Source of the DNA: Nitrospirota bacterium
GTDB lineage: Bacteria > Nitrospirota > Nitrospiria > Nitrospirales > Nitrospiraceae
NCBI GenBank assembly: GCA_016219645.1
Contig: JACRLR010000040.1
Span: 62,001-126,000 of the forward strand
Reading direction: 5' to 3'
Length of the DNA: 64,000 bases
In this document: one piece after another, positions 27,033 to 35,269 of the stretch
How positions within the stretch are numbered: position 1 is the stretch's first letter
Layout: the number at the start of each line of letters is the position of its first letter
Notes under the pieces: model-generated
What the model saw: only the letters and a program-made list of their open reading frames with translations
Databases searched by the model: none
What the model was told of the DNA's origin: nothing
Translations under genes and position numbers: made by a program

Positions 27033-30000
27033 ATGCAGGGGGACCCTATTCAGCAGGAGACATCCGTCAGCACCGCCTCGTCACCCCACCCGCTCCGCGG
27101 ACTCTTGATCGCCCAGTTCTTCGGCGCGTTCAACGACAACGCCTGGAAGCTCATGGTGGCCTTGCTGGCCATCCGGCAAGCAACCGCGCACATGGCGCCG
27201 GGCCCTGAGCTGGAAGCGGTAACCCAGGCGCAAACCACTCTTGCCTTCGTCGTCTTTACCTTGCCGCTAGTCTTACTGTCGTTGATCGGCGGCACCTTGG
27301 CCGATCGATTGAGCAAACGCACAGTCATCATCTCGATGAAAATCCTCGAGGTAGTCCTCATGGGCGCCGGTACGGTTGCGCTTTGGCTGAATACCGCCGG
27401 CGGCATGCTGCCGTTGATCGTCTTATGCGGGATGGGTGTGCACAGCGCGCTGTTCAGTCCGTCGAAGTACGGCATTCTCCCCGAGTTGATCCCGCATGAA
27501 CGTCTGGCCGCCGCGAATGGCCTGCTGGAAGTGTGGACATTCGCCGCTATTCTGACCGGCACAGCAGCCGGAGGATTTCTCTTGCAGAGCGCCGGAGACC
27601 AGACCTGGATAGCACCCCTCGCCTTGGCCGTCCTGTCGATAGCAGGCCTGGTTGCAGCCTTTGGCGTCCCCCACGTCTCGCCCGCCCGTACATCCGGCGG
27701 TGTCGGTTCGACGGTCCGCGGCGCCTGGTCCGCCATTCGCTCAGAGCCTCTGCTCCGATTTGCCATCGCAGGAGGAATCTTCTTCTGGATGATCGCAAGC
27801 CTCTTTGCCCAGAACGTGCTGGTCTATGCCAAAGCCGTCCTGCAGCTCTCGGATGCGATGTCGGGGCTCCCGCTCACATTGTTGTCCGTCGGCATCGGCG
27901 TGGGGGCCATGCTGGTCGGTCGGCTGTCTCAAAACAGAATCGAGTACGGACTGATTCCATTGGGGGCCGTCGGTGTGTTCATCGCCCTGTCCTTGATCAG
28001 CGCGATAACACCACCATTGATCGGAACGTTTCTGTTGATGGGACTTCTCGGCGTCTCCAGCGCCTTCATCTTCGTGCCGCTGAATGCCATTCTTCAATGG
28101 CGATCCCCGCCCGATCGGTGCGGCGCCGTCATCTCGTTCTTCAATACCTGTGTCTTCATCGGAATTCTCTTGGGCTCGCTTGCCGGAGGCTCGCTCGCCA
28201 ATATCGGTCTCTCGACGAGCAGCATTTTTCTCGCCACTGCGGGAATCACCATCGGAGGCACCCTGTGGGCCCTCTGGATCTTGCCCGATGCGTTCCTCCG
28301 TCTGCTGCTCGTCATCTTGACGAACACGCTCTATCGCATCCGCATTGTCGGCCAGCAGCACGTTCCCCAGTCCGGGGGAGCACTGCTCGTCCCAAACCAT
28401 ATGTCGTTCGTCGATGGCTTCTTACTTATGGCCAGCGTCGATCGGCCCATTCGGTTCGTGGTGGATGCCGCTTATGCGACACACCCCCTGTTCAAATGGG
28501 TGATGACCATCATGAAAGTCATCCCGATTACTTCCGCAGGCGACACCCGCATGATCCTCCGGGCGCTACGCAGCGCAGGGCAGGCTCTCGATGACGGTGA
28601 GATCGTCTGCATCTTCCCCGAAGGACAGATCACCCGTACCGGCACGTTGTTGCCGTTCCGTCGTGGCTTCGAACGGATTGTAAAGGGGCGGCAGGTACCG
28701 ATCATCCCCGTGCACTTGGATCGTCTGTGGGGCAGCATCTTCAGTTTCGAGGGCGGGCGTTTTTTTACGAAATGGCCCGATCGCATTCCCTATCCATTGA
28801 CGGTTTCCTTCGGCGCGCCGCTGCCAGCGGATACGCCGGCACACAAGCTCCGCGACGCGGTCTGCGCACTCGGAGAGGCGGCCTGGCTCCTTCGAAAATC
28901 CCATCGCCGCCCCCTGCACCGGGAGTTCATCCATGCCATGAGGCGGCATCCCTTCCACTTCGCGATGGCCGACCAGAACCGCCCCCATGTGTCGTCGCTC
29001 CAAGCCCTTGTTGGTTCCGTCGTACTTGCAAGAGTGCTTCGGCCTCATTGGGAAAACCAGCGTCATGTCGGCATCCTGCTTCCGCCGACCGTCGCCGGCG
29101 CATTAGTCAACGTGGCTGCGCCTCTCTGCGGAAAAGCCAGCGTGAATCTCAACTACACAGTCGGTAAGTCCGGCCTCGAAGCAGCCGTGCAGATAGCCGG
29201 CCTTCGCACGATCGTCACCAGCCGCCTCTTTGTCGAAAAAGCCAAGTTAGAGTTGCCGGAAGGACCGTCGATTATTTGGCTGGAGGACATTGCCCGTACC
29301 ATCGGCACAGGACAGAAACTCCTCGCAAGCCTCTTCGCCCTCTGCGCCCCTGCGCGACTGATCGAACTGGCGTGTGGACAGGACACCCCACTGACAATGG
29401 ACGACCTGGCCACCATTATCTTCAGCAGCGGCAGTACGGGTGAACCAAAGGGCGTGATGCTCTCTCACTTCAACATCGACGCCAATGCGCAGGGGGCCAA
29501 CCAGACCCTCCATCTCTACAGAAACGAGCGAGTGCTTGGTATCCTTCCATTTTTCCACTCATTCGGTTATCTCGTCTTCTGGTTGGCCATGTACAAGAAC
29601 GTGGGCATGGTCTTTCATCCCTCTCCCCTCGACGTCGCCGCCATCGGAGAACTTGTCCGCCGCTACCGCGTCACGTTCCTCGTGACAACACCGACGTTTC
29701 TTCAACTCTATTTGCGGCGCTGTACCCCGGAACAATTCAGCTCGCTGCGGGTGGTCCTTACCGGCGCTGAGAAGCTGCAGCCGAGGCTCGCGCAGGCCTT
29801 TGAAGATCGGTTCGGCGTCGGACCGATTGAGGGTTATGGTGTCACAGAATGTGCTCCCGTCATCGCCGTTAATTGTCCGGACTTCCGTGCCGCCGGTTAC
29901 TTCCAGCCTGCCTCGCGGAGGGGGACTGTCGGTCAACCCCTGCCCGGTGTTTCTGTACAAATCGTCGACCCGGACAGTTTCACCCCATTGCCGCCCGACA

Positions 30001-30491
30001 CACCTGGGATGTTACTGGTCAGAGGTCCCAACGTGATGAAGGGATACCTGGGCCGTGAGGATCTGACGACCAACGTCATGCGCGACGGTTGGTATATGAC
30101 AGGCGATATCGCGAAGTTGGATGAAGACGGGTTCCTGACGATCACCGACCGGCTCTCGCGCTTCTCGAAGATCGGCGGTGAAATGGTCCCACACGGTCGC
30201 GTGGAAGAGGCATTGCATCAGGCTGCCGCTAGCGAGCTACAAGTCTTCGCCGTCACCGGCCTTCCGGACGAGAAGAAAGGCGAGCGCCTGGCGGTATTAC
30301 ATACGCTGGATGAAAACCGTATCCCTGACATCCTTGATCAACTCGCCGTTAATGGACTCCCCAACCTCTTCATTCCGTCCCGCGCCAACTTCGTCAAGGT
30401 CGAGGCCTTACCGGTACTGGGAACCGGCAAGATGGACCTGCGTGGCCTTAAACGAATTGCGATGGAGCGACTGCGTTCGCGTGAAGCGTGA
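27033..30491 (+). CDS. LplT-PlsC-Aas fusion: lysophospholipid transporter, acyltransferase and acyl-ACP synthetase
   Basis: A 1152-residue three-domain protein. Residues 20-430 are a twelve-span MFS transporter of the LplT type (LLIAQFFGAFNDNAWKLMV, GGTLADRLSKR). Residues about 440-640 are a PlsC acyltransferase with the HxxxxD motif NHMSFVDG and the FPEGQITRTG block. Residues 660-1150 are an AMP-forming acyl-ACP/CoA synthetase with IIFSSGSTGEPKGVMLSH, GYGVTECAPV and YMTGDIAKLDEDGF. In enteric bacteria the transporter and the Aas enzyme are separate and take up and re-acylate lysophospholipids at the inner membrane; here they are one chain. The ATG at 27033 is preferred; the frame is open further up to 26961. 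Confidence 0.93.
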   Translation: MQGDPIQQETSVSTASSPHPLRGLLIAQFFGAFNDNAWKLMVALLAIRQATAHMAPGPELEAVTQAQTTLAFVVFTLPLVLLSLIGGTLADRLSKRTVIISMKILEVVLMGAGTVALWLNTAGGMLPLIVLCGMGVHSALFSPSKYGILPELIPHERLAAANGLLEVWTFAAILTGTAAGGFLLQSAGDQTWIAPLALAVLSIAGLVAAFGVPHVSPARTSGGVGSTVRGAWSAIRSEPLLRFAIAGGIFFWMIASLFAQNVLVYAKAVLQLSDAMSGLPLTLLSVGIGVGAMLVGRLSQNRIEYGLIPLGAVGVFIALSLISAITPPLIGTFLLMGLLGVSSAFIFVPLNAILQWRSPPDRCGAVISFFNTCVFIGILLGSLAGGSLANIGLSTSSIFLATAGITIGGTLWALWILPDAFLRLLLVILTNTLYRIRIVGQQHVPQSGGALLVPNHMSFVDGFLLMASVDRPIRFVVDAAYATHPLFKWVMTIMKVIPITSAGDTRMILRALRSAGQALDDGEIVCIFPEGQITRTGTLLPFRRGFERIVKGRQVPIIPVHLDRLWGSIFSFEGGRFFTKWPDRIPYPLTVSFGAPLPADTPAHKLRDAVCALGEAAWLLRKSHRRPLHREFIHAMRRHPFHFAMADQNRPHVSSLQALVGSVVLARVLRPHWENQRHVGILLPPTVAGALVNVAAPLCGKASVNLNYTVGKSGLEAAVQIAGLRTIVTSRLFVEKAKLELPEGPSIIWLEDIARTIGTGQKLLASLFALCAPARLIELACGQDTPLTMDDLATIIFSSGSTGEPKGVMLSHFNIDANAQGANQTLHLYRNERVLGILPFFHSFGYLVFWLAMYKNVGMVFHPSPLDVAAIGELVRRYRVTFLVTTPTFLQLYLRRCTPEQFSSLRVVLTGAEKLQPRLAQAFEDRFGVGPIEGYGVTECAPVIAVNCPDFRAAGYFQPASRRGTVGQPLPGVSVQIVDPDSFTPLPPDTPGMLLVRGPNVMKGYLGREDLTTNVMRDGWYMTGDIAKLDEDGFLTITDRLSRFSKIGGEMVPHGRVEEALHQAAASELQVFAVTGLPDEKKGERLAVLHTLDENRIPDILDQLAVNGLPNLFIPSRANFVKVEALPVLGTGKMDLRGLKRIAMERLRSREA

Positions 30492-30582
30492 AGCGTATCT
30501 CGTGAAGCGCGACGCGATGAATGGACAAATGGATTCTGAGCCATCACGCTTCACGAATGACGCTTCACGAGCTACGGCTGAG
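30484..30582. repeat. GTGAAGCGTGAAGCG inverted simple repeat across a gene start
   Basis: Repeated CGTGAAGCG words on the left (TGAAGCGTGAAGCGTATCTC) face TCACGCTTCACGAATGACGC on the right, forming an imperfect palindrome. The repeat covers the last codons of the fusion gene and the first 20 or so codons assigned to the amidohydrolase, so that N-terminal segment is repeat-derived. Confidence 0.6.
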
Positions 30583-31545
30583 AAAACCCTGATCGACTGC
30601 CATGTCCACCTTGCTGCACTGCCTGATGGCGACAATGGCTGCTACATCTCACCGAAGATGCTCAAGAATCCGCTGTTTCGTTTCTTGCTGTGGAAACACC
30701 AGCTCGCTCCGGACAAGCCGCGCGAGGCCAACCAGAAATACCTCGATGACCTGCTCGGAGAACTCCGGGCTTCTCGCCATGTCCAGAAAGCCGTACTGCT
30801 CGGTATGGATGGCGTCTACGACCAGAACGGGGAACTCAATCAGGTACACACCGATTTCCTGATCAGCAATGACTACGTGCTGAAAACCGCAAGGGCCTAC
30901 CCCGATGAATTCCTTGCTGGTGTCTCGATCAATCCGCAGCGACGGGACGCGGTCGAGGAAGTCCATCGTTGCGCCGATGCCGGAGCCACCTTGGTGAAGG
31001 TCCTCCCAAACGCGCAACAGTTCAACCCAGCCGATAGACGCTACAAAATGTTCTACCGAGCGCTCGCCGAACGGAAACTGCCGTTCCTGAGTCACGTCGG
31101 CTACGAGTTCAGCCTGATTGGAAAAGATCAGTCCGTCGGCGATCCAGATCGGCTCAAGCTGGCGCTCGAGGAAGGCACCACTGTCATTGCCGCGCATGCC
31201 TGCAGCTACGGCCTGATGCTCTATGAAAAATTCATCCCAACATTTCACGAGTTCGCCAAGCGCTACCCCAACTTCTACGCCGATATTTCCGCACTGACGC
31301 TGCCCAATCGTATGCGCATGCTGCTCCACCTCCGCCGCTATCCGGAAATTCATGAGCGCCTCCTCTTCGGTACCGACTATCCCTTGTCTGTCTTTCACCT
31401 GGCTGCCTGGGGTCGCGTCGCGCTCAGCACACTCCGCGACATCCTTCAAACCAAGAATCGTTTTGACAGGCAAGTGTCGATTTGTCGAGAGTTGGGACTC
31501 AGCTTTCGATCGTTGGACGACATTATGGTCCGGCCCAAGCTTTAA
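30517..31545 (+). CDS. Amidohydrolase family protein (TIM barrel)
   Basis: A 342-residue amidohydrolase-2-like protein. Metal-binding elements are LIDCHVHLAAL near residue 27, LPFLSHVGYEFS, IAAHACSYGLM and FGTDYPLS. The KVLPNAQQFNP stretch near residue 165 follows beta-strand 4. The best start is uncertain: ATG at 30517 or 30529, both in a repeat-derived segment, or a later non-ATG start just before TLIDCHVHL. The open frame extends upstream to 30178 inside the preceding gene, but that part is a shadow. It lies 25 bases after the phospholipid-repair fusion, so it may be co-transcribed. Substrate unknown. Confidence 0.82.
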   Translation: MNGQMDSEPSRFTNDASRATAEKTLIDCHVHLAALPDGDNGCYISPKMLKNPLFRFLLWKHQLAPDKPREANQKYLDDLLGELRASRHVQKAVLLGMDGVYDQNGELNQVHTDFLISNDYVLKTARAYPDEFLAGVSINPQRRDAVEEVHRCADAGATLVKVLPNAQQFNPADRRYKMFYRALAERKLPFLSHVGYEFSLIGKDQSVGDPDRLKLALEEGTTVIAAHACSYGLMLYEKFIPTFHEFAKRYPNFYADISALTLPNRMRMLLHLRRYPEIHERLLFGTDYPLSVFHLAAWGRVALSTLRDILQTKNRFDRQVSICRELGLSFRSLDDIMVRPKL

Positions 31546-31560
31546 TGTTCCTGTGACACT

Positions 31561-32058
31561 ATGGACAGAGACCAGACACTCGCAAGCCTCAGAGAAAGGA
31601 TTCTCGCCTTTGCGACATTACGTGTATCGAAGACACAAGCCGAAGATCTGGCTCAAGAGGTGCTGGTGGTCCTCTATGAGAAGTATGGGCGCGTGACAGA
31701 GATGAGCGAGCTAGTTCCCCTGGCCTTCCAAGTCCTGCGGTTCAAGATGCTGGACGCCCATCGCAAGTCGCTCAGACGGGGCGAGTATAACCAGGAGTCG
31801 GTTGAGAATCTCCCGCTCGCCGATCCCGGCGATGACCCAGCAACGCAACTCGACCAAAAACAGCGAGTAGACCGGTTGCTGGCCGCCATGGCTCAGCTCG
31901 GCGAACGTTGCCGCGAGCTGTTCAAGTGGAAGTTGGAAGGGAACAGCTTTCCGGAAATCCAGAAGCTGATGGGGCAAACTTCGATCAATACGATCTACAC
32001 GTGGGACCTGCGCTGTCGGAAACAGTTACTCAGCCTCATGGGTGGTTCATGGGAATGA
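31561..32058 (+). CDS. RNA polymerase sigma-70 family (ECF-type) factor
   Basis: A 165-residue sigma factor. Region 2 shows VSKTQAEDLAQEVLVVLYEKYG near residues 22-45 and LAFQVLRFKMLDAHRK. Region 4 contains ERCRELFKWKLEGNSFPEIQKLMGQTSINTIYTW (given here only as its type: a helix-turn-helix). The ATG at 31561 lies 16 bases after the amidohydrolase stop. The gene downstream encodes a membrane protein with an acidic N-terminus, which is the usual partner position of an anti-sigma factor. The regulon is unknown. Confidence 0.85.
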   Translation: MDRDQTLASLRERILAFATLRVSKTQAEDLAQEVLVVLYEKYGRVTEMSELVPLAFQVLRFKMLDAHRKSLRRGEYNQESVENLPLADPGDDPATQLDQKQRVDRLLAAMAQLGERCRELFKWKLEGNSFPEIQKLMGQTSINTIYTWDLRCRKQLLSLMGGSWE

Positions 32059-32082
32059 CCTGGCAGTATCTGAATCCTATCG

Positions 32083-32110
32083 CCTCACCCCTTACCCCTT
32101 ACCCCTTACG
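32083..32110. repeat. CCTCACCCCTTACCCC simple repeat
   Basis: CCTCACCCC followed by three CTTACCCC-like units lies in the short gap between the sigma factor gene and its partner. The same words occur inside the Lhr helicase gene at about 39551, 39820 and 42011. Confidence 0.65.
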
Positions 32111-32121
32111 GGGCGGCGAAC

Positions 32122-33489
32122 ATGTCTGAACACGACCTAGAAAAACTGCTAGGTGGGTTCGCAGCCGATACGCTGACACCGGAAGAGAAGCAGACGCTCT
32201 ATCGCGCCGCACTGCAAGACCAACAGCTGTTCAATGCGCTGGCCGATGAGCAGGCCTTGAAAGAGTTGCTCTCGAATCCGGACGTACGTCGCAGGCTCCT
32301 CGCGTCATTAGAGCAGCAGAGGGTTTCAGCCGCTGGTAGTTCACTTTCATGGCTGGATTGGCTGCGGCGTCCAGCAGGCCTCGCCTTCGCCGGCGGCCTC
32401 ACGGCGGCTGCCATCGCAGTGGTGTTGGGAGTCAGAATTTATCAGGACAGTCTTCAGCAAGCCGCGCAATCGGTCGAAACCGAAGTAGCCAAGCCGGCGG
32501 CCCCCCTACTTCCAGCGCCTCCAGTCTCTCAACCTCCATCACCTCAACATGCTGAACCGGAGATAAAAACCAAGGAGGCAGCGGGACCATCAAAGGACAT
32601 GGGAAAGAAGGACGGACTGCTCGATAGGACGACCAAGCGAGAACAGCTTGTACCTCCGGCACAGCAAGAACAGAGGGTGTCAGATGGCCCCCACGACCGT
32701 ATCGCACAGCAGACCGGGCAAGAGGGACTCGATAAGAAAGCCAACGCGCCCGTGTCTGTGCTCAGCAAGTCCGCAGAGGAAGTGACCTCGACGGCAGGTC
32801 AAAAACTCGCAGCACGTTCTACCCAACCAGCAACGATGGCAGAGTCTCTACGGATGGAGGCGCCGGCAATCAGTGCCCGTGCGCTGTTCTATACAGCACA
32901 GGCGGTACGGCGGAATACGGGCAGGATGGCTCAAGAAAGTGAACGAGCCATGAAACCCCTGGCCGAGTCGGCACAGCAAGCGAACCGACTTGAACGAAAA
33001 CCGGAAGGCCTTTCCAGGCCTCTAGGGCTCCGCTACGGTTTTGTTGTTCGTGAAGCAGATGGGCAGGAGCGAGAGGTGGACATCGTCACCACGTCAAAAG
33101 TGATAGAGCCGATATTCCTCACCCTGGAGGCCAACCAAGACGCCTATCTGCAAATCTGGAGGACGGTCGGTTCCTCAACGATGCAATTGGAATGGCCCGA
33201 GAAAGAAACCGGCGAGACCTCTCTGAAGTTACCTGTCGGTCAACGACAATACATTGCGCTACCTACAGAGATTGGATCCTACACCCTCATGGTCCGTCTT
33301 TCTCGAGTCCCGTTCGGCCCCACCACGAGGCAAGAAGCCTCCTCGTTCGATCGGCCCTCTCCCACTCAACTCCAAGAGGCAATCACCTTAAGTAACCAAA
33401 CCGGCTCACAGGAACGCGCCACCTACGTCGTCAATCAGAATCCATCCACAGGCGCTCACGTCACGGTCGAAATCACCTTCAGCCGATAG
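32122..33489 (+). CDS. Membrane-anchored probable anti-sigma factor with DUF4384-like domain
   Basis: A 455-residue protein. The N-terminal 60 residues are helical and acidic (SEHDLEKLLGGFAADTLTPEE), as in the cytoplasmic part of anti-sigma factors. One transmembrane segment lies at about residues 83-105 (AGLAFAGGLTAAAIAVVLG). Next comes a long Pro/Gln/Lys-rich disordered linker. The C-terminal 150 residues (YGFVVREADGQEREVDI, FLTLEANQDAYLQIWR, LPVGQRQYIALP) look like the DUF4384 fold. It follows the ECF-type sigma gene by 63 bases, which supports the anti-sigma role. A further guess is that the outer domain senses an envelope signal. Confidence 0.7.
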   Translation: MSEHDLEKLLGGFAADTLTPEEKQTLYRAALQDQQLFNALADEQALKELLSNPDVRRRLLASLEQQRVSAAGSSLSWLDWLRRPAGLAFAGGLTAAAIAVVLGVRIYQDSLQQAAQSVETEVAKPAAPLLPAPPVSQPPSPQHAEPEIKTKEAAGPSKDMGKKDGLLDRTTKREQLVPPAQQEQRVSDGPHDRIAQQTGQEGLDKKANAPVSVLSKSAEEVTSTAGQKLAARSTQPATMAESLRMEAPAISARALFYTAQAVRRNTGRMAQESERAMKPLAESAQQANRLERKPEGLSRPLGLRYGFVVREADGQEREVDIVTTSKVIEPIFLTLEANQDAYLQIWRTVGSSTMQLEWPEKETGETSLKLPVGQRQYIALPTEIGSYTLMVRLSRVPFGPTTRQEASSFDRPSPTQLQEAITLSNQTGSQERATYVVNQNPSTGAHVTVEITFSR

Positions 33490-33540
33490 ATGCAGCGCCT
33501 GAAGATAAGGCTGAGGTCAGGTCAACCCTAACCTCTTCAG

Positions 33541-33777
33541 TTACTCTCCACAGGCCTTATCCTTCCGCTCCTCTAACGCGGCGATGGTTTGTTTTCGAGC
33601 GGCCATCGACTCCGCTTTCTCGTCTGCAGGGGCGCGACTGTTTTGGTCTAGTGCCTCTGCATAGAGACGCGCGGCCTCGACGCAATCAGCCGAGGGCGGT
33701 TTGGTCGAATCGCAGGCCGCAACCAGGAATGTGCAAGCAAGAGCAGCGGTCATTAGTCCGACAAAACGTGTGGTCAT
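33541..33777 (-). CDS. Small lipoprotein
   Basis: A 78-residue lipoprotein with lipobox LVAAC (cysteine near residue 21). The mature part, DSTKPPSADCVEAARLYAEAL and then AESMAARKQTIAALEERKDKACGE, is helical with two further cysteines that may pair. The ATG at 33777 has GGAGG about 9 bases upstream; the ATG at 33786 touches the GGAGG and is unlikely. Not recognised. Confidence 0.7.
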   Translation of the reverse strand: MTTRFVGLMTAALACTFLVAACDSTKPPSADCVEAARLYAEALDQNSRAPADEKAESMAARKQTIAALEERKDKACGE

Positions 33778-34054
33778 TGTGCACATCCTCCAATGTTAGA
33801 CACCCATCTCTATTGAGCACCCCGACCGGCATATTACGCAAAACTGGCCGGCAAATTCCACTGTGATTGTCTTGTCGGCGCCACGCTGTGACACAATATC
33901 CACAGTTCCTGATAGGCATGGCTCCCTTGAGGGTCGCGATCTGCTTACCCCTTGGGAGTCCCACAACCGCGCAGATCTCTGTCGACATTCTACTGAATCA
34001 GCAGCGATAATCTTTCATGTTCGTGAACCGCATGATGAGAACCCTCACGTACCG

Positions 34055-35230
34055 ATGTCGTTAGAACAACCCAGCTTTCAGGAGCCTGCGTTCCTGTCGT
34101 ACGGATTTCGCCCGTTCTTTCTCTGCACGGCACTGTTCGCCGGCCTAGTAATCCCCATCTGGGCACTCATTCTGACGGGAACAGGCGAGGTCAAATTCCT
34201 CTATGCCGCACGCGATTGGCATGCGCATGAGATGCTGTTCGGTTTTCTACCAGCTGCGATCACTGGCTTCCTTCTGACGGCTATTCCGAATTGGACCGAA
34301 CAGCCTCCATTGCGAGGAGTACCCCTGTTATTGTTGGTGGTTCTGTGGTTGTCAGGACGCCTGGCGATCACCATACCCTGGCCTGCCCCTCTCATCGCCG
34401 CCGTCATAGATGCCACATTTCTGGTCGTACTCGCGGCCTTTGTCTGGCGAGAAATTTCAGCCGGGAAAGCCTGGGATCGTACGCCGATCGGTGTCATCAT
34501 CAGTCTCTATGCAGGCGCAAACATTCTATTTCACCTGCTGGCCCTACGCGGCGCAGAGACGGATCTTCCCGAACGGATGCCGCTTGCACTGATGATGATG
34601 TTGCTGGCGCTCATCGGCGGGCGCATCATCCCTACCTTCACCAACGACCACCTGGCCCGGCAGGGTCTACCGGAACAGGCTGCATCCTTTTCCCGTTTCG
34701 ATGGCCTGTCGCTGGTGCTTCAGGCCATAGGCGCTATTGCCTGGACCGCTCAGCCACAGGCCATGGAAACCGCCTGGATATTGGTGGCAGCAGGTCTTCT
34801 CCACGCAATTCGTCTCTCGCGCTGGCGCGCCTGGACAGCGTGGCGTGAGCCTCTCGTGCTGATCCTGCACCTGGGTTATGGATGGCTCGCACTGTCGCTC
34901 GTGCTATTGGGGGGATCGATTCTCGGGTGGGGGTTGCAGCCCGCCGATGCCGTTCACGCCCTCACGACCGGCGCAATGGGAGCGATGACCTTAGCAGTTA
35001 TGACTCGCGCCAGTTTAGGCCACACAGGACGTCCTCTGCACGCTGGCCCTATGACAGCCGTGATATACGTCCTGGTCAACCTGGGTGCCCTTCTTCGAGT
35101 GTTTGGGCCGGCCATAGGACTCCCGACGAATCTCATGCTTGGCATGGCGGCAACAGCTTGGGGCGGTGCCTATCTTCTGTTTGCCGCCCTATACGGCCCA
35201 CTCCTTATTCGCCCCAGCATCGATGAATGA
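34055..35230 (+). CDS. NnrS family heme-copper membrane protein
   Basis: A 391-residue protein with about eleven or twelve membrane spans. The N-terminal YGFRPFFLCTALFAGLVIP is the hallmark of the NnrS family. Further histidines lie in DWHAHEMLFGFLPAAITGF and in HAIRLSRWRAW, and TRASLGHTGRPL is close to the C-terminus. NnrS proteins bind heme and copper and help cells deal with nitric oxide and nitrosative stress. The ATG at 34055 sets the N-terminus just before SLEQPSFQEPAFLSYGF. The ribosome binding site is weak. A NO-responsive operator was looked for upstream but not found with confidence. Confidence 0.9.
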   Translation: MSLEQPSFQEPAFLSYGFRPFFLCTALFAGLVIPIWALILTGTGEVKFLYAARDWHAHEMLFGFLPAAITGFLLTAIPNWTEQPPLRGVPLLLLVVLWLSGRLAITIPWPAPLIAAVIDATFLVVLAAFVWREISAGKAWDRTPIGVIISLYAGANILFHLLALRGAETDLPERMPLALMMMLLALIGGRIIPTFTNDHLARQGLPEQAASFSRFDGLSLVLQAIGAIAWTAQPQAMETAWILVAAGLLHAIRLSRWRAWTAWREPLVLILHLGYGWLALSLVLLGGSILGWGLQPADAVHALTTGAMGAMTLAVMTRASLGHTGRPLHAGPMTAVIYVLVNLGALLRVFGPAIGLPTNLMLGMAATAWGGAYLLFAALYGPLLIRPSIDE

Positions 35231-35269
35231 TTCCCTGACCTACAGCGTTCGCCGCGGGACCCCCGTCGG

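Noticed and set aside
27533-28594. 353-residue plus-strand ORF inside the LplT-PlsC-Aas gene
   Set aside because: It is in another frame of a clearly coding gene, is Arg/Ser/Pro-rich as shadow frames of GC-rich genes are, and shows no domain.
30178-30516. Long upstream extension of the second amidohydrolase
   Set aside because: The first 113 codons lie inside the preceding fusion gene in another frame and look random; the family domain starts later.
33787-34054. FNR/NNR-type operator upstream of the NnrS gene
   Set aside because: TTGAT-N4-ATCAA-like halves could not be found; only weak TTGT/ACAAT words are present.
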